Made by a program: the position numbers and the translations under genes
Origin: an uncultured Collinsella sp.
GTDB taxonomy: Bacteria > Actinomycetota > Coriobacteriia > Coriobacteriales > Coriobacteriaceae
NCBI GenBank assembly: GCA_900545165.1
Contig: UQYA01000007.1
Coordinates: forward strand, 1 to 35,193
Direction of reading: 5' to 3'
Length of the DNA stretch: 35,193 nucleotides
Shown here: positions 1-8,919 of the stretch, piece by piece
Layout of the letters: the number at the start of each line of letters is the position of its first letter
How positions within the stretch are numbered: the first letter of the stretch is position 1
Notes under the pieces: model-generated
What the model saw: only the letters and a program-made list of their open reading frames with translations
The model's database searches: none
What the model was told of the DNA's origin: nothing

Positions 1-47
1 CTACACGAGCCTTATCGTCGGCAGCGTCAGATGTGTATAAGAGACAG
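1..47 (+). other. Illumina Nextera adapter and i5 index (artefact)
   Basis: Bases 1-6 (CTACAC) match the end of the P5 oligo, 7-14 (GAGCCTTA) look like an 8-base i5 index, 15-28 match the Nextera read-1 stem (TCGTCGGCAGCGTC), and 29-47 match the Tn5 mosaic end (AGATGTGTATAAGAGACAG). This is library adapter left on the end of an assembled contig, not chromosomal DNA. It interrupts pckA, whose true sequence stops at base 48. The index appears to be the one I remember as S521, which is from memory only. Confidence 0.97.
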
Positions 48-1112
48 CAGGAACAGCACGACACTTGGAGTGGTGCCCATGCCCTTAGTCCACGCGTTAG
101 GAATGTGCTCCACGGGATAGGCCACGCGCGTGTTGTGCGTGATCGAGATGTCGTCGTAGTTGGGCTTGCGGTTCTCGTCGAGCACCACGTTTTCGCAAAT
201 GGCGCCAAAACGGACGGCGTTGAAGATCTCGGGCTCGTGGAAGGCGTCCAGGCCCTCGCATTTTGCGTAGCAGCCACCCTCGATGTTGAAGATACCCATG
301 TCGGACCAACCGTGCTCGTCGTCGCCGATCAGCAGGCGCGTGGGATTGGCCGAAAGCGTGGTCTTGCCGGTGCCGGACAGGCCAAAGAACACGGCGGTCT
401 CGTGCGTGACGGGATCCATGCTGGCCGAGCAGTGCATGGGCAGCACGTCGTCCTCGACGGGCAGCAGATAGTTCATGACGCTAAAGATCGACTTTTTAAT
501 CTCGCCGGAGTAGCCGGTGCCGGCGACCAGAATCACGCGTTCCTGGAAGTTGATGACCACCGCGGCGCTGGAGTTGAGGCCCTTGATGGCGGGGTCGCAC
601 TGGTAACCGGGCGCTGCGAGCACGCAGAAGTCGGGCTCGCCGGTGCGCGCGATTTCGCGAGCGAGCGGGCGGGCGAGCATCTGCTTAATAAAAAGTGCCT
701 GGCTGACACGCTCGCAGGCAACGAGCAGTCGACGCGTGTGGTTGCGGTCGGCACCTGCCATGCCGCGGGTGACGAACACGTCGCGCTCGTTGAGATAGTC
801 GACGATGCCGGCCTTGATGGCCTCATAGCTCTCGACGGACAGCGGGCGGTTGACCGCGCCCCAGGCAATCTTGTCGTGAACATCGGGGGTGTCAACGATA
901 AAGCGGTCATTGGGGGAACGGCCGGTACGCTCCCCCGTCTCGATCACCAGCGCGCCGTTGGATGCCATGCGGCCTTCTTCGCGGCGGATAGCGTGCTCGA
1001 CGAGCTCCGCGGCGGGCAGATCGACCAGCAGACGGGGTTGATTCTCGGCGGGATCTTCGACCAGCGTAATACCAAAATTGGACAGAACTTCTGCAGGGGT
1101 AACACCAGGCAT
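48..1112 (-). CDS. pckA: ATP-dependent phosphoenolpyruvate carboxykinase, C-terminus missing
   Basis: Cytosolic PEP carboxykinase (ATP) interconverts oxaloacetate + ATP with PEP + CO2 + ADP. It serves gluconeogenesis, or the CO2-fixing direction in fermenters. Visible motifs are RTGRSPNDRF near the N-terminus, a P-loop GLSGTGKT at residues 244-251 (K250), IGDDEHGWSD, and FNIEGGCYAK after it. The ATG at 1112 is chosen because AAGGAGG lies just upstream at 1117-1123; the open frame runs further upstream without a comparable start. Only 355 codons are genomic, against about 520-540 usual for the family. The reading frame continues into adapter sequence, so the C-terminal third is lost to the contig edge and the gene is not a natural pseudogene. 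It is transcribed away from the flippase gene. Confidence 0.95.
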
Positions 1113-1186
1113 GGGGCCTCCTTTAAAAATGCGGCACGTGGACGCGGCGCGCACTTTACTCACGTAAAGCCCGTTGTACCCGATAT

Positions 1187-1202
1187 GCAAAAACGTTTTT
1201 GC
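1187..1202. promoter_or_regulatory. Perfect 16-bp palindrome upstream of pckA (LacI/CcpA-like operator)
   Basis: GCAAAAACGTTTTTGC is a perfect 16-bp palindrome about 75 bp upstream of the pckA start. A central CG flanked by A/T tracts is typical of LacI/GalR/CcpA-family operators. Control of a gluconeogenic gene by such a regulator would make sense, but no regulator of this family is encoded in the window, so the role is inferred. Confidence 0.4.
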
Positions 1203-1253
1203 GGCAAGGGCGGCAAGCCCGCCCAACGGTCAAAAATCGCAGGCAAGCGGCCC

Positions 1254-1327
1254 AGTCATTGGGGACGTTCTTAAACGACTAGTCATTGGGGACACTCTTG
1301 AACAGGCAACATTCAAGGAGTGTCCCC
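1254..1327. repeat. GGGGAC repeat unit and hairpin
   Basis: Two direct copies start AGTCATTGGGGAC, at 1254-1276 and 1281-1303. The second forms a hairpin: GGGGACACTCTTGAA (1288-1302) pairs with TTCAAGGAGTGTCCCC (1312-1327) with one bulged base. The first copy is a solo half. It resembles the palindrome at 22008-22035. This is a REP-like intergenic element in the divergent pckA/flippase region. Confidence 0.75.
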
Positions 1328-1334
1328 GGATGCT

Positions 1335-1388
1335 GGCACTTAGGGACGTTCCCAAAGTGCCTGCACATAAGGAACGTCCCTAAGTGCC
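1335..1388. repeat. Perfect 18-bp inverted repeat with GGGAC core
   Basis: GGCACTTAGGGACGTTCC (1335-1352) is exactly complementary to 1371-1388, with an 18-base spacer. It lies immediately next to the preceding hairpin, giving a compound cluster of REP-like elements. It precedes the flippase gene but has no U-tract, so it does not look like an ordinary terminator. Confidence 0.75.
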
Positions 1389-1443
1389 GACTACCGAATG
1401 GCGCCGCCGAAATTATCGAACAACCTGTTCAAAAATACGAGCG

Positions 1444-1463
1444 GACACCGAGGTGTCTATACT
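1444..1463 (+). promoter_or_regulatory. Candidate -10 box with adjoining dyad for the flippase gene
   Basis: TATACT at 1458-1463 is a good -10 hexamer about 29 bp before the TTG start. It directly abuts the dyad GACACC-GA-GGTGTC (1444-1457), a plausible operator position. I see no convincing -35 hexamer. Confidence 0.35.
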
Positions 1464-1491
1464 AGAGCGCAGCAATAGAAAGGACCCCGCT

Positions 1492-3072
1492 TTGAGCATC
1501 ACGCCCCTCGATAGCATTCGCCGCGCCATCGCCCGCCGTAACGGCATCTCCAACCCCGCTGCATCGAAAGACGGCGCCGCGAAGGCCCAGGGCGGCCGCA
1601 TCGAGAACGGCCTGTTCCCCGCCTCCCACACGGCCGAAGAGCTCGCGCGCATCCAGGAGCTGAGCCAGCGCAACGCCGGCGGACCCGATAGCAGCCAAGC
1701 CACACGTCGCCGGCGCGAACGCGATCGGGAGCCCGGCCCCGTCCGCCGCATGGTCAACGCTTGGTGGAACCGTCTGCTCGGCGCCGTCTACGGCGGCGGC
1801 TTCTCCATGCAGGAAGCGGAATACGAGGAGCACGCCACCAGCCGCGACTATCTTTGGAACACCCTCGGCACCGCCGTGTGGGGCCTGGCGTTTCCGTTGC
1901 TCACCATCGTGTCTACGCAGCTCGTGGGCGCCGAAGAAGCAGGCAAATTCTCCATCGCCTTTGTCACCGGCACGCTCATCATGATCGCGTGCAACTACGG
2001 CGTGCGCAATTTCCAGGTCTCAGACATCGACGAAAAGACGTCCTTTGCCTCCTACCAGCTCAACCGCTGGCTTTGTGGAGCGCTCGCCCTAGGCTGCGGC
2101 CTCATGTACAGCAGCGCCCGCGGCTATGATGCACAGATGGCGACGATCGGCCTGGGCGTCTACCTGTATAAGGTCATCGATGGCGTCGCCGACGTGTACG
2201 AAGGCCGCCTGCAGCAGGCCGACAAACTCTACTTGGCTGGCATGAGCCAAACGCTACGCTCCGTCGGCGTCATCGCGGTCTTCAGCGTGGCGCTGTTCCT
2301 CACGCGCAGCATGCCCATCGCGGCCATGGCCATGGGTGTCACCGCGATCGCCTCGCTCGTGCTGGTCACCGCGCCGCTCGCCCTGCTCGAGACCGAAAAA
2401 TCGCGCCGCGTGAGCCTGTGCGAGGTCGGCCACCTGTTTGTCCAGTGCGCCCCGCTCTTTGGTGCACTGTTCCTGTTCAACCTAATTGAGAGCATGCCCA
2501 AGTTTGTGATGGAAGGCACGCTGGCATACAAATATCAGCTGTACTTTAATGCCCTGTTCTTTCCGGCGCAGGCTATTTTGCTGAGCATTGGATTTATCTA
2601 TAAACCGCAGCTTCTGCGCTTATCGAGCATTTGGGCTAATCCTCGCAAGCGTCATCGCTTTGACCTGATTATTGTTGCCGTTATGGCGCTGATCGTGGTC
2701 ATCACCGGCGTGTGCGCCGCATTTATGGCAGGTCCCGGTATTCCCCTCATGAGCTTGATGTACGGCCTCAGCTTTGAGCGCTACCGTACGCTGGCGTTGC
2801 TGATGGTCGTCGCCGGCGGCGTCACCGCGGCCATCGACTTTATCTACGCCATCATCACGGTGCTACGCCACGCTGGAGACGTCACCAAGATCTACCTGAT
2901 CTGCTTCGCCGTAAGCGTGGTGCTGCCGGTGATCCTGATTAAGCTGCTGGGTCTGATGGGCGCTGTAGTGAGCTACCTAGCCATCATGGCCCTACTCCTG
3001 GTGCTGCTGATAATCGAGTACCGCCGCATCCGCCAACGCATAGAGAGGGACCGGAATCCGTACGGCGCCTAA
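1492..3072 (+). CDS. Polysaccharide flippase-like membrane protein (MOP superfamily, Wzx-like)
   Basis: Predicted integral membrane protein of about 526 residues with roughly ten to twelve hydrophobic segments and a soluble, charged N-terminal region of about 130 residues. The arrangement and segments such as the N-terminal YLWNTLGTAVWGLAFPLLT resemble lipopolysaccharide/teichoic-acid flippases of the MOP superfamily, which move lipid-linked glycans across the membrane. The start is taken as TTG at 1492 because AGAAAGGA lies 7 bp upstream; the open frame extends 36 codons further 5', through the repeat region, without a good ribosome site. No glycosyltransferases lie beside it, so its substrate cannot be inferred. 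The long polar N-terminus is unusual for the family. Confidence 0.7.
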   Translation: MSITPLDSIRRAIARRNGISNPAASKDGAAKAQGGRIENGLFPASHTAEELARIQELSQRNAGGPDSSQATRRRRERDREPGPVRRMVNAWWNRLLGAVYGGGFSMQEAEYEEHATSRDYLWNTLGTAVWGLAFPLLTIVSTQLVGAEEAGKFSIAFVTGTLIMIACNYGVRNFQVSDIDEKTSFASYQLNRWLCGALALGCGLMYSSARGYDAQMATIGLGVYLYKVIDGVADVYEGRLQQADKLYLAGMSQTLRSVGVIAVFSVALFLTRSMPIAAMAMGVTAIASLVLVTAPLALLETEKSRRVSLCEVGHLFVQCAPLFGALFLFNLIESMPKFVMEGTLAYKYQLYFNALFFPAQAILLSIGFIYKPQLLRLSSIWANPRKRHRFDLIIVAVMALIVVITGVCAAFMAGPGIPLMSLMYGLSFERYRTLALLMVVAGGVTAAIDFIYAIITVLRHAGDVTKIYLICFAVSVVLPVILIKLLGLMGAVVSYLAIMALLLVLLIIEYRRIRQRIERDRNPYGA

Positions 3073-3151
3073 TTAGCTGCCCGGTCACCGGAATTTGCGA
3101 TGGAATCACCCCGTCTGGGGTCTCGTTGCGGACAATATTCATCACGCAAAA

Positions 3152-3274
3152 CTAAGTGAGTAGACTTTTACCGAATCCCCGACCACACCAACAGAGCACA
3201 AGTCTGTGACCTGCGGTTTTATTGAGGCAAATATGTTGGGTGCTCGGCATTTCCAAAAAAGCCTACTCACTTAG
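3152..3274. repeat. 123-bp MITE-like imperfect palindrome
   Basis: The ends are exact 12-bp inverted repeats, CTAAGTGAGTAG (3152-3163) and its complement (3263-3274). Pairing continues inward with mismatches (CTTTT, GAA, CCGA, CAC, CCAACA), so most of the element can fold into one long stem. There is no ORF inside. It lies between convergent genes. It is structurally like a miniature inverted-repeat element; I see no obvious target-site duplication. Confidence 0.65.
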
Positions 3275-3460
3275 CCAGCGGGCAGCCAAAAAAGAACCGC
3301 CGCGACGTCGTTTGACTCCGTTGCAACGGTTTTTCGAGCATTTTCGCGCTGTCGAGGACGCAGACGCTCCTCATTTCTAGCGCTTACCGAGCAAGAAGGC
3401 GCTACTCTCCGAAAGTAGTCAAAAAAGGCCCCGTCCAAAATTAGCTACCCCTTGCACCGA
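3275..3460. other. Intergenic remainder, degenerate hairpin
   Basis: No ORF with a ribosome site is visible. On the minus strand 3415-3448 reads GTAG...TTTTGGACGGGG...CTAC, a degenerate version of the GTAGAT...GGGAC hairpin seen intact at 14266. Its T-run (complement of 3421-3426) could serve as a weak terminator for the metallophosphoesterase gene. Nothing else is recognised. Confidence 0.3.
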
Positions 3461-4300
3461 TTATTCGCCCGGGTTGATATTCGCGTAGAACTCCGCCCCG
3501 TCGTCCAGGCGCAGGATGCCCACGCGGCCGAACTCGGAGCCGGTGGCGGCGGCGCAGTCGATGTCGATACGATCGGGCACACCGGCAGTGTCCTCGCCGC
3601 CCAAGCGCACGATCTGCCCGCGGCCCGACTCCTCGTCGAGCCCCGCAAGACCACCGACCTCGCAATAACGCCCGAGCGACACCGTTGGCGTGTGACCGCT
3701 CACAACGACCGGGCCCTTACCCTCGGTAGAAAGCAGCCCGGTCGGCACATCCCAATAGCCGTGACGAATCCACAGCAGGTCATCGGACGACTGCACCGCG
3801 AGCATCTGCTGCAGCAGCTCGCGATCGGCACCCACCGCTCCAACGCCATCGGCACAATCGACGCCATGCTCAAGCAAAAACGCCCGCGCCGCCTCGGTCT
3901 GAATGCCGGCGTGTACCAGCAGATACGGGCGCTCCTCGGTCTCGACCACCGCGTAGAGCGGCAGCGCGGCCATCCATCGCACGAGCTCCTCGTATGCCTC
4001 AAATTCCATGTCGTTGAGCTGCTCGCGCGTCGTCCAGCCACCGTTGATATCCCAGGTCTCGGCATCGAGCGGATCCTGACCAATGATGGCATCGAGCATG
4101 ATCTGCTCGTGATTACCCTTGAGCACGTGGGCGTTGGGCAGCGAGCGCACGAGCTTAATAACGCCGACCGGATCGGGCCCGCGATCGATCATGTCGCCCA
4201 GCACGTACAGCGTGTCGTCGGACGTCAACGAGATCTTAGACAGGGCCTCGTCAAGCGCACGCACGTGCCCGTGAGCATCAGATGTCACATAGATCGCCAT
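3461..4300 (-). CDS. Calcineurin-like metallophosphoesterase (PrpE/ApaH-like)
   Basis: A 279-residue cytosolic phosphoesterase with the full metal-binding signature of the family: SDAHG (D8, H10), GDMIDRG (from G35), GNHE (62-65), and a later VVSGHTPT. These residues hold a dinuclear metal centre. Relatives are serine/threonine phosphatases and diadenosine tetraphosphatases, and the exact substrate cannot be read from sequence. The ATG at 4300 has AAGGAGAGG 6 bp upstream. It is a single-gene unit, convergent with the flippase and divergent from the antiporter. Confidence 0.85.
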   Translation of the reverse strand: MAIYVTSDAHGHVRALDEALSKISLTSDDTLYVLGDMIDRGPDPVGVIKLVRSLPNAHVLKGNHEQIMLDAIIGQDPLDAETWDINGGWTTREQLNDMEFEAYEELVRWMAALPLYAVVETEERPYLLVHAGIQTEAARAFLLEHGVDCADGVGAVGADRELLQQMLAVQSSDDLLWIRHGYWDVPTGLLSTEGKGPVVVSGHTPTVSLGRYCEVGGLAGLDEESGRGQIVRLGGEDTAGVPDRIDIDCAAATGSEFGRVGILRLDDGAEFYANINPGE

Positions 4301-4553
4301 GGTACGCCTCTCCTTGCATTGCGGCCGAAGCCCGGTGCCGCAACTAAAACTTCAAGTTGAACTTAAACGTTACCCATTGTACTCCGTTGCAATAAAGCTG
4401 GAAAGGGTTTCCGAGCAGAGGCAAAGACGGCAGCCGTCTATGACGATATCGCGCACGCCCGCAATCCAACCCCATAAACCCACCATCTTTGGGTACAAAT
4501 AACCGCAGACAGCTGACCGTGCCACGCCAACCACCCAGGAGCGGACACTATCC
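4301..4553. promoter_or_regulatory. Divergent intergenic region (phosphoesterase/antiporter)
   Basis: 253 bp carrying the two 5' leaders. The only structure noted is a short dyad AGACGG-CAG-CCGTCT at 4425-4439. I see no convincing -35/-10 pair and no repeat element. Confidence 0.25.
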
Positions 4554-6155
4554 ATGAACCAGATCCTTCTCTTTATCGGCCTCGTCATCATTTTGTGCCT
4601 GACCATCAAACCCGTCGGCAAAAAACTCCCCTTCCCCACCCTGCTCATCTTTATCGCGCTGGGCATGTTGTTGGGCGTCAACGGCCCGACGCATATCGAC
4701 TTTAGCGACTACGCACTCACCGAAACCGTCTGCAGCACGGCGCTGCTATTCATCATGTTCTACGGCGGCTTTAACACCAATATCGACCGCGCCAAGCCCG
4801 TCGCTGCGCCGGCGGTGCTGCTGAGCACGCTCGGCGTCGTCATCACCGCAGGCATCACCGGCGTGTTCGCCCACTTTGTGCTGGGCTTCGACTGGATCGG
4901 CGGCCTGCTGCTGGGCTCGGTCGTGGCATCCACCGACGCGGCCAGCGTCTTTAGTGTTCTGCGCGAGCACAGCCTGTCGCTGAAGGGCGGCACCGACTCG
5001 CTGCTCGAGGTCGAATCGGGCTCCAACGATCCCGTCGCCTACATGCTCACCGCCGTGCTCGCCACACTCGCGGCCGGCGGCGACATTAACATCCCCGTGC
5101 TGCTGGCCAAGCAGATTATCCTGGGCGTGGGCCTGGGCCTCGCCATCGGCTGGGCGGCGGGCCGCCTGATTGAACGCGCGCACGCAACGGCCGAGGGCGC
5201 GCAGACCATCTTTTTGTTCGCCGTGGCGATCGTTGCCTACGCGCTACCAAGCTATCTGGGCGGCAACGGCTTTTTGGCTGTATACCTGGCCGGCATTGTG
5301 CTGGGTGCCAGCGACATCACCGGCAAAGTCGAGATGGCGCACTTCTTTGACACCCTCACCGAGATGGCAGAGATGACCATCTTCTTTTTGCTGGGCCTGC
5401 TCGTTACACCCGCACGCCTGCCGCAAATGCTGCTACCGGGCCTGGCGCTCATGGCGTTTATGCTCTTTGCGAGCCGCCCCATCGCCGTAGGCATGCTGCT
5501 GGCACCGTTTAGGACGAACCCTCGCCAGGTTGCGCTCGTAAGCTGGGCGGGTCTGCGCGGAGCAGCTTCGGTCGTCTTTAGTCTCTTTGCCGTGGTGGCC
5601 GGCGTTCCCGGCGGACACGACCTATTTGACCTGGTGTTTGTGATTGCCGTGTCGAGCATTGTGGTGCAGGGCTCGCTGCTGCCGGCGTTGGCGAAGAAGC
5701 TCGATATGATCGATGCGACCGGCGACGTGCGCCGCACCTTTAACGACTACCGCGACGAGGACGGCATGTCGTTTGTAAAGCTCAAGGTGGGCGCTGGACA
5801 TCCGTTTGCCGGACGCTCGCTCGCGGACATTGGCAGCGCCACAGACATGCTCGTGGTCCTGGTGCTGCGCGACGGGGCGCACCCGGTGCTGCCCAACGGC
5901 GATACCGTCATCGAGGAAGGTGACCTGCTGGTGATGGCCGCGCCGACGTTTGAAGAGCGTGCCGAGGTTACGCTGCGCGAGGTCACCGTAACCCCCCACG
6001 GTCGCCTGGCCGGCCAGCGTCTTCGCGATGTGCCGCAAGGCAAGCATCCCTTTATCGTCGTGATGCTCAAACGCGACGGCCAGACGATCATCCCCGACGG
6101 CAACACCCTCATATACGCCGGCGACGAAGCCGTCATCGCCACACTGGCGTCGTAG
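4554..6155 (+). CDS. K+/H+ antiporter, CPA1 type with C-terminal RCK_C domains
   Basis: A 533-residue protein. Residues 1 to about 385 are a cation/proton exchanger domain with many hydrophobic helices and the conserved VVASTDAASVFSVLR and EVESGSNDPVAYML segments carrying transport-site acidic residues. The soluble tail (about 400-533) shows two consecutive TrkA_C/RCK_C-like modules, each with the pattern P(N/D)G(D/N)T.I..GD.. (PNGDTVIEEGD and PDGNTLIYAGD). This layout is that of NhaP2/CvrA-type potassium/proton antiporters, which extrude K+ or Na+ under nucleotide or ligand control. AGGAG occurs 14 bp before the ATG, somewhat far. The stop codon overlaps the start of a tiny downstream ORF. 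Confidence 0.88.
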   Translation: MNQILLFIGLVIILCLTIKPVGKKLPFPTLLIFIALGMLLGVNGPTHIDFSDYALTETVCSTALLFIMFYGGFNTNIDRAKPVAAPAVLLSTLGVVITAGITGVFAHFVLGFDWIGGLLLGSVVASTDAASVFSVLREHSLSLKGGTDSLLEVESGSNDPVAYMLTAVLATLAAGGDINIPVLLAKQIILGVGLGLAIGWAAGRLIERAHATAEGAQTIFLFAVAIVAYALPSYLGGNGFLAVYLAGIVLGASDITGKVEMAHFFDTLTEMAEMTIFFLLGLLVTPARLPQMLLPGLALMAFMLFASRPIAVGMLLAPFRTNPRQVALVSWAGLRGAASVVFSLFAVVAGVPGGHDLFDLVFVIAVSSIVVQGSLLPALAKKLDMIDATGDVRRTFNDYRDEDGMSFVKLKVGAGHPFAGRSLADIGSATDMLVVLVLRDGAHPVLPNGDTVIEEGDLLVMAAPTFEERAEVTLREVTVTPHGRLAGQRLRDVPQGKHPFIVVMLKRDGQTIIPDGNTLIYAGDEAVIATLAS

Positions 6156-6247
6156 TGACCAGGAAGTGGCTAATTTGCGACGAAGAGATCAAGCGCCTAG
6201 AGAACCTCATGCCTTCGCTCGCAGATTCGGATTTGCCTGAGGAGTAA
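6155..6247 (+). CDS. Possible 30-residue translationally coupled small ORF
   Basis: GTG at 6155 shares its first G with the antiporter stop TAG and opens a 30-codon frame ending TAA at 6245. The predicted peptide begins MTRKWLICDEE, ends acidic (SDLPEE), and contains one Cys. The one-base overlap would allow termination-reinitiation coupling. No family is recognised. It may be a true microprotein, a decayed extension, or chance. Confidence 0.3.
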   Translation: MTRKWLICDEEIKRLENLMPSLADSDLPEE

Positions 6248-6381
6248 AGCACCCCTCCCCCATGTAACCATCCTGTAAATCATAGCGGCGCACTCGGGTT
6301 TTGTTGTGATGCGGTCGCGCCTGGCGCTCCACTGTGCTAAAGTATCCCGAACGTTCAAACGACTACGAGGGAGACTAGAAG

Positions 6382-7506
<1,125 letters not shown>

Positions 7507-7578
7507 CCCGCAACACGCGGGCCGACCAGCCACCTCAGACCACCCTGTTTAGATTAAAACCTGCTAAGGAGTTTTTCC

Positions 7579-8742
7579 ATGCGCAAGATTAAGACCATCG
7601 ACGACATCACTAAAGACGGCAAAGTCGAGTTTGGCGAGGGCTACGAGTTCGTGGGCACCGCCGAGGAGGCCGACGCGATCCTGATGCGCTCGACCGACCT
7701 GCACGGCTACGAGCTGCCCGAGGGCATCCGCGCCATCGCCCGCTGCGGTGCCGGCGTCAACAACATCCCCGTCGAGGAGTACGCCAAGAAGGGCGTTGTC
7801 GTCTTTAACTCCCCCGGCGCTAACAGCAACGCCGTTAAGGAGCTCGTCCTAGGCATGCTGGTGCTCTCGAGCCGCGGCGTGGTGCAATCGATGAACTGGG
7901 TGCGCGACAACGCCGACGACCCCGAGATTCAGGTCGATGCCGAGAAGGCCAAGAAGGCCTTTGTGGGCCGCGAGCTCAAGGGCAAGCGCATCGGCGTCAT
8001 CGGCCTGGGCAACGTGGGCTCCAAGGTCGCCAACGCCTGCGTCGACCTGGGCATGGACGTTTACGGCTACGACCCGTTCATTTCCGTCGAGCACGCGTGG
8101 GTGCTGAGCCGCGAGGTGCAGCGTGTGGGCACGCTCGAGGATCTCTGCCGCGGCTGCGACTACCTCACCGTACACGTGCCCAGCAAGGCCGACACCATCG
8201 GCATGATCAGCACCGAGCAGATTAACCTGCTGGCACCCGACGCCGTGCTCATCAACTACGCACGCGAAACCATCATTGACGAGGACGCCGTCGACGCCGC
8301 CCTGCGCGAGGGCAAGCTCAGCTGGTTTAGCTGCGACTTCGCCACGCCCAAGACCGTCAAGATGCCCAATACGTTTATCACCACGCACTCGGGCGCCGGC
8401 ACCGGCGAGGCCGAGGCCAACTGCGCCGATATGGCCATCAGCGAGCTCAAGGATTACCTGGAGAACGGCAACATCGCACACAGCGTCAACTATCCCGCCT
8501 GCAGCATGGGCAAGGCGCGCGCCGCGAGCCGCATCGCCTGTCTGCACGCCAACGTGCCCAACATGATCGGCCAGATCACAGCCATTCTCGCCAAGGACAA
8601 CGCCAACGTGCAGCGTATGACCAACGAGTCCGCTGGCGAGAACGCCTACACCATGTTCGACACCGATGAGCACCTGGACAGCAGCACCATCGAGGCGCTC
8701 AAGCAGATTCCGTCGATGTATCGCGTGCGCGTAATCAAATAG
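7579..8742 (+). CDS. serA: D-3-phosphoglycerate dehydrogenase
   Basis: NAD-dependent oxidation of 3-phosphoglycerate, the committed step of serine synthesis. The 387-residue protein has a substrate domain (RCGAGVNNIP), a Rossmann domain with VIGLGNVGSKVA, the catalytic NYARETIID arginine segment and the HSGAGTGEAE histidine segment, and a C-terminal ACT regulatory domain (about residues 315-387) that probably senses serine. This is the compact SerA type without the extra ASB domain. An AAGGAG site precedes the ATG. It is the last gene before a strong terminator. Confidence 0.95.
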   Translation: MRKIKTIDDITKDGKVEFGEGYEFVGTAEEADAILMRSTDLHGYELPEGIRAIARCGAGVNNIPVEEYAKKGVVVFNSPGANSNAVKELVLGMLVLSSRGVVQSMNWVRDNADDPEIQVDAEKAKKAFVGRELKGKRIGVIGLGNVGSKVANACVDLGMDVYGYDPFISVEHAWVLSREVQRVGTLEDLCRGCDYLTVHVPSKADTIGMISTEQINLLAPDAVLINYARETIIDEDAVDAALREGKLSWFSCDFATPKTVKMPNTFITTHSGAGTGEAEANCADMAISELKDYLENGNIAHSVNYPACSMGKARAASRIACLHANVPNMIGQITAILAKDNANVQRMTNESAGENAYTMFDTDEHLDSSTIEALKQIPSMYRVRVIK

Positions 8743-8804
8743 CGCCGGCTGATCTGACGGGCAGTTCCCCATGTGGCCTGCCCGTTACTGACATTGAATG
8801 CCCG

Positions 8805-8841
8805 CGGGGGCGCCTTTCGCATGAGAGGCGCCCCCGTTTTT
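8805..8841 (+). terminator. Rho-independent terminator of serC-serA
   Basis: An 11-bp perfect stem (CGGGGGCGCCT at 8805-8815 with 8826-8836), a 10-base loop, and TTTTT directly after. It separates the serine genes from the M20 peptidase gene. Confidence 0.93.
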
Positions 8842-8919
8842 GTAAGCACTCCATTAAATGCACCGAGCCGCTTCTTGGCATACAATCTGTATGTTGACCT
8901 AACTATCTGTGAGGTGCCT

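Noticed and set aside
33..1274. Long plus-strand ORF opposite pckA (413 codons)
   Set aside because: It runs antisense to a clear PEP carboxykinase, starts in adapter sequence, and its protein is low-complexity with no family features.
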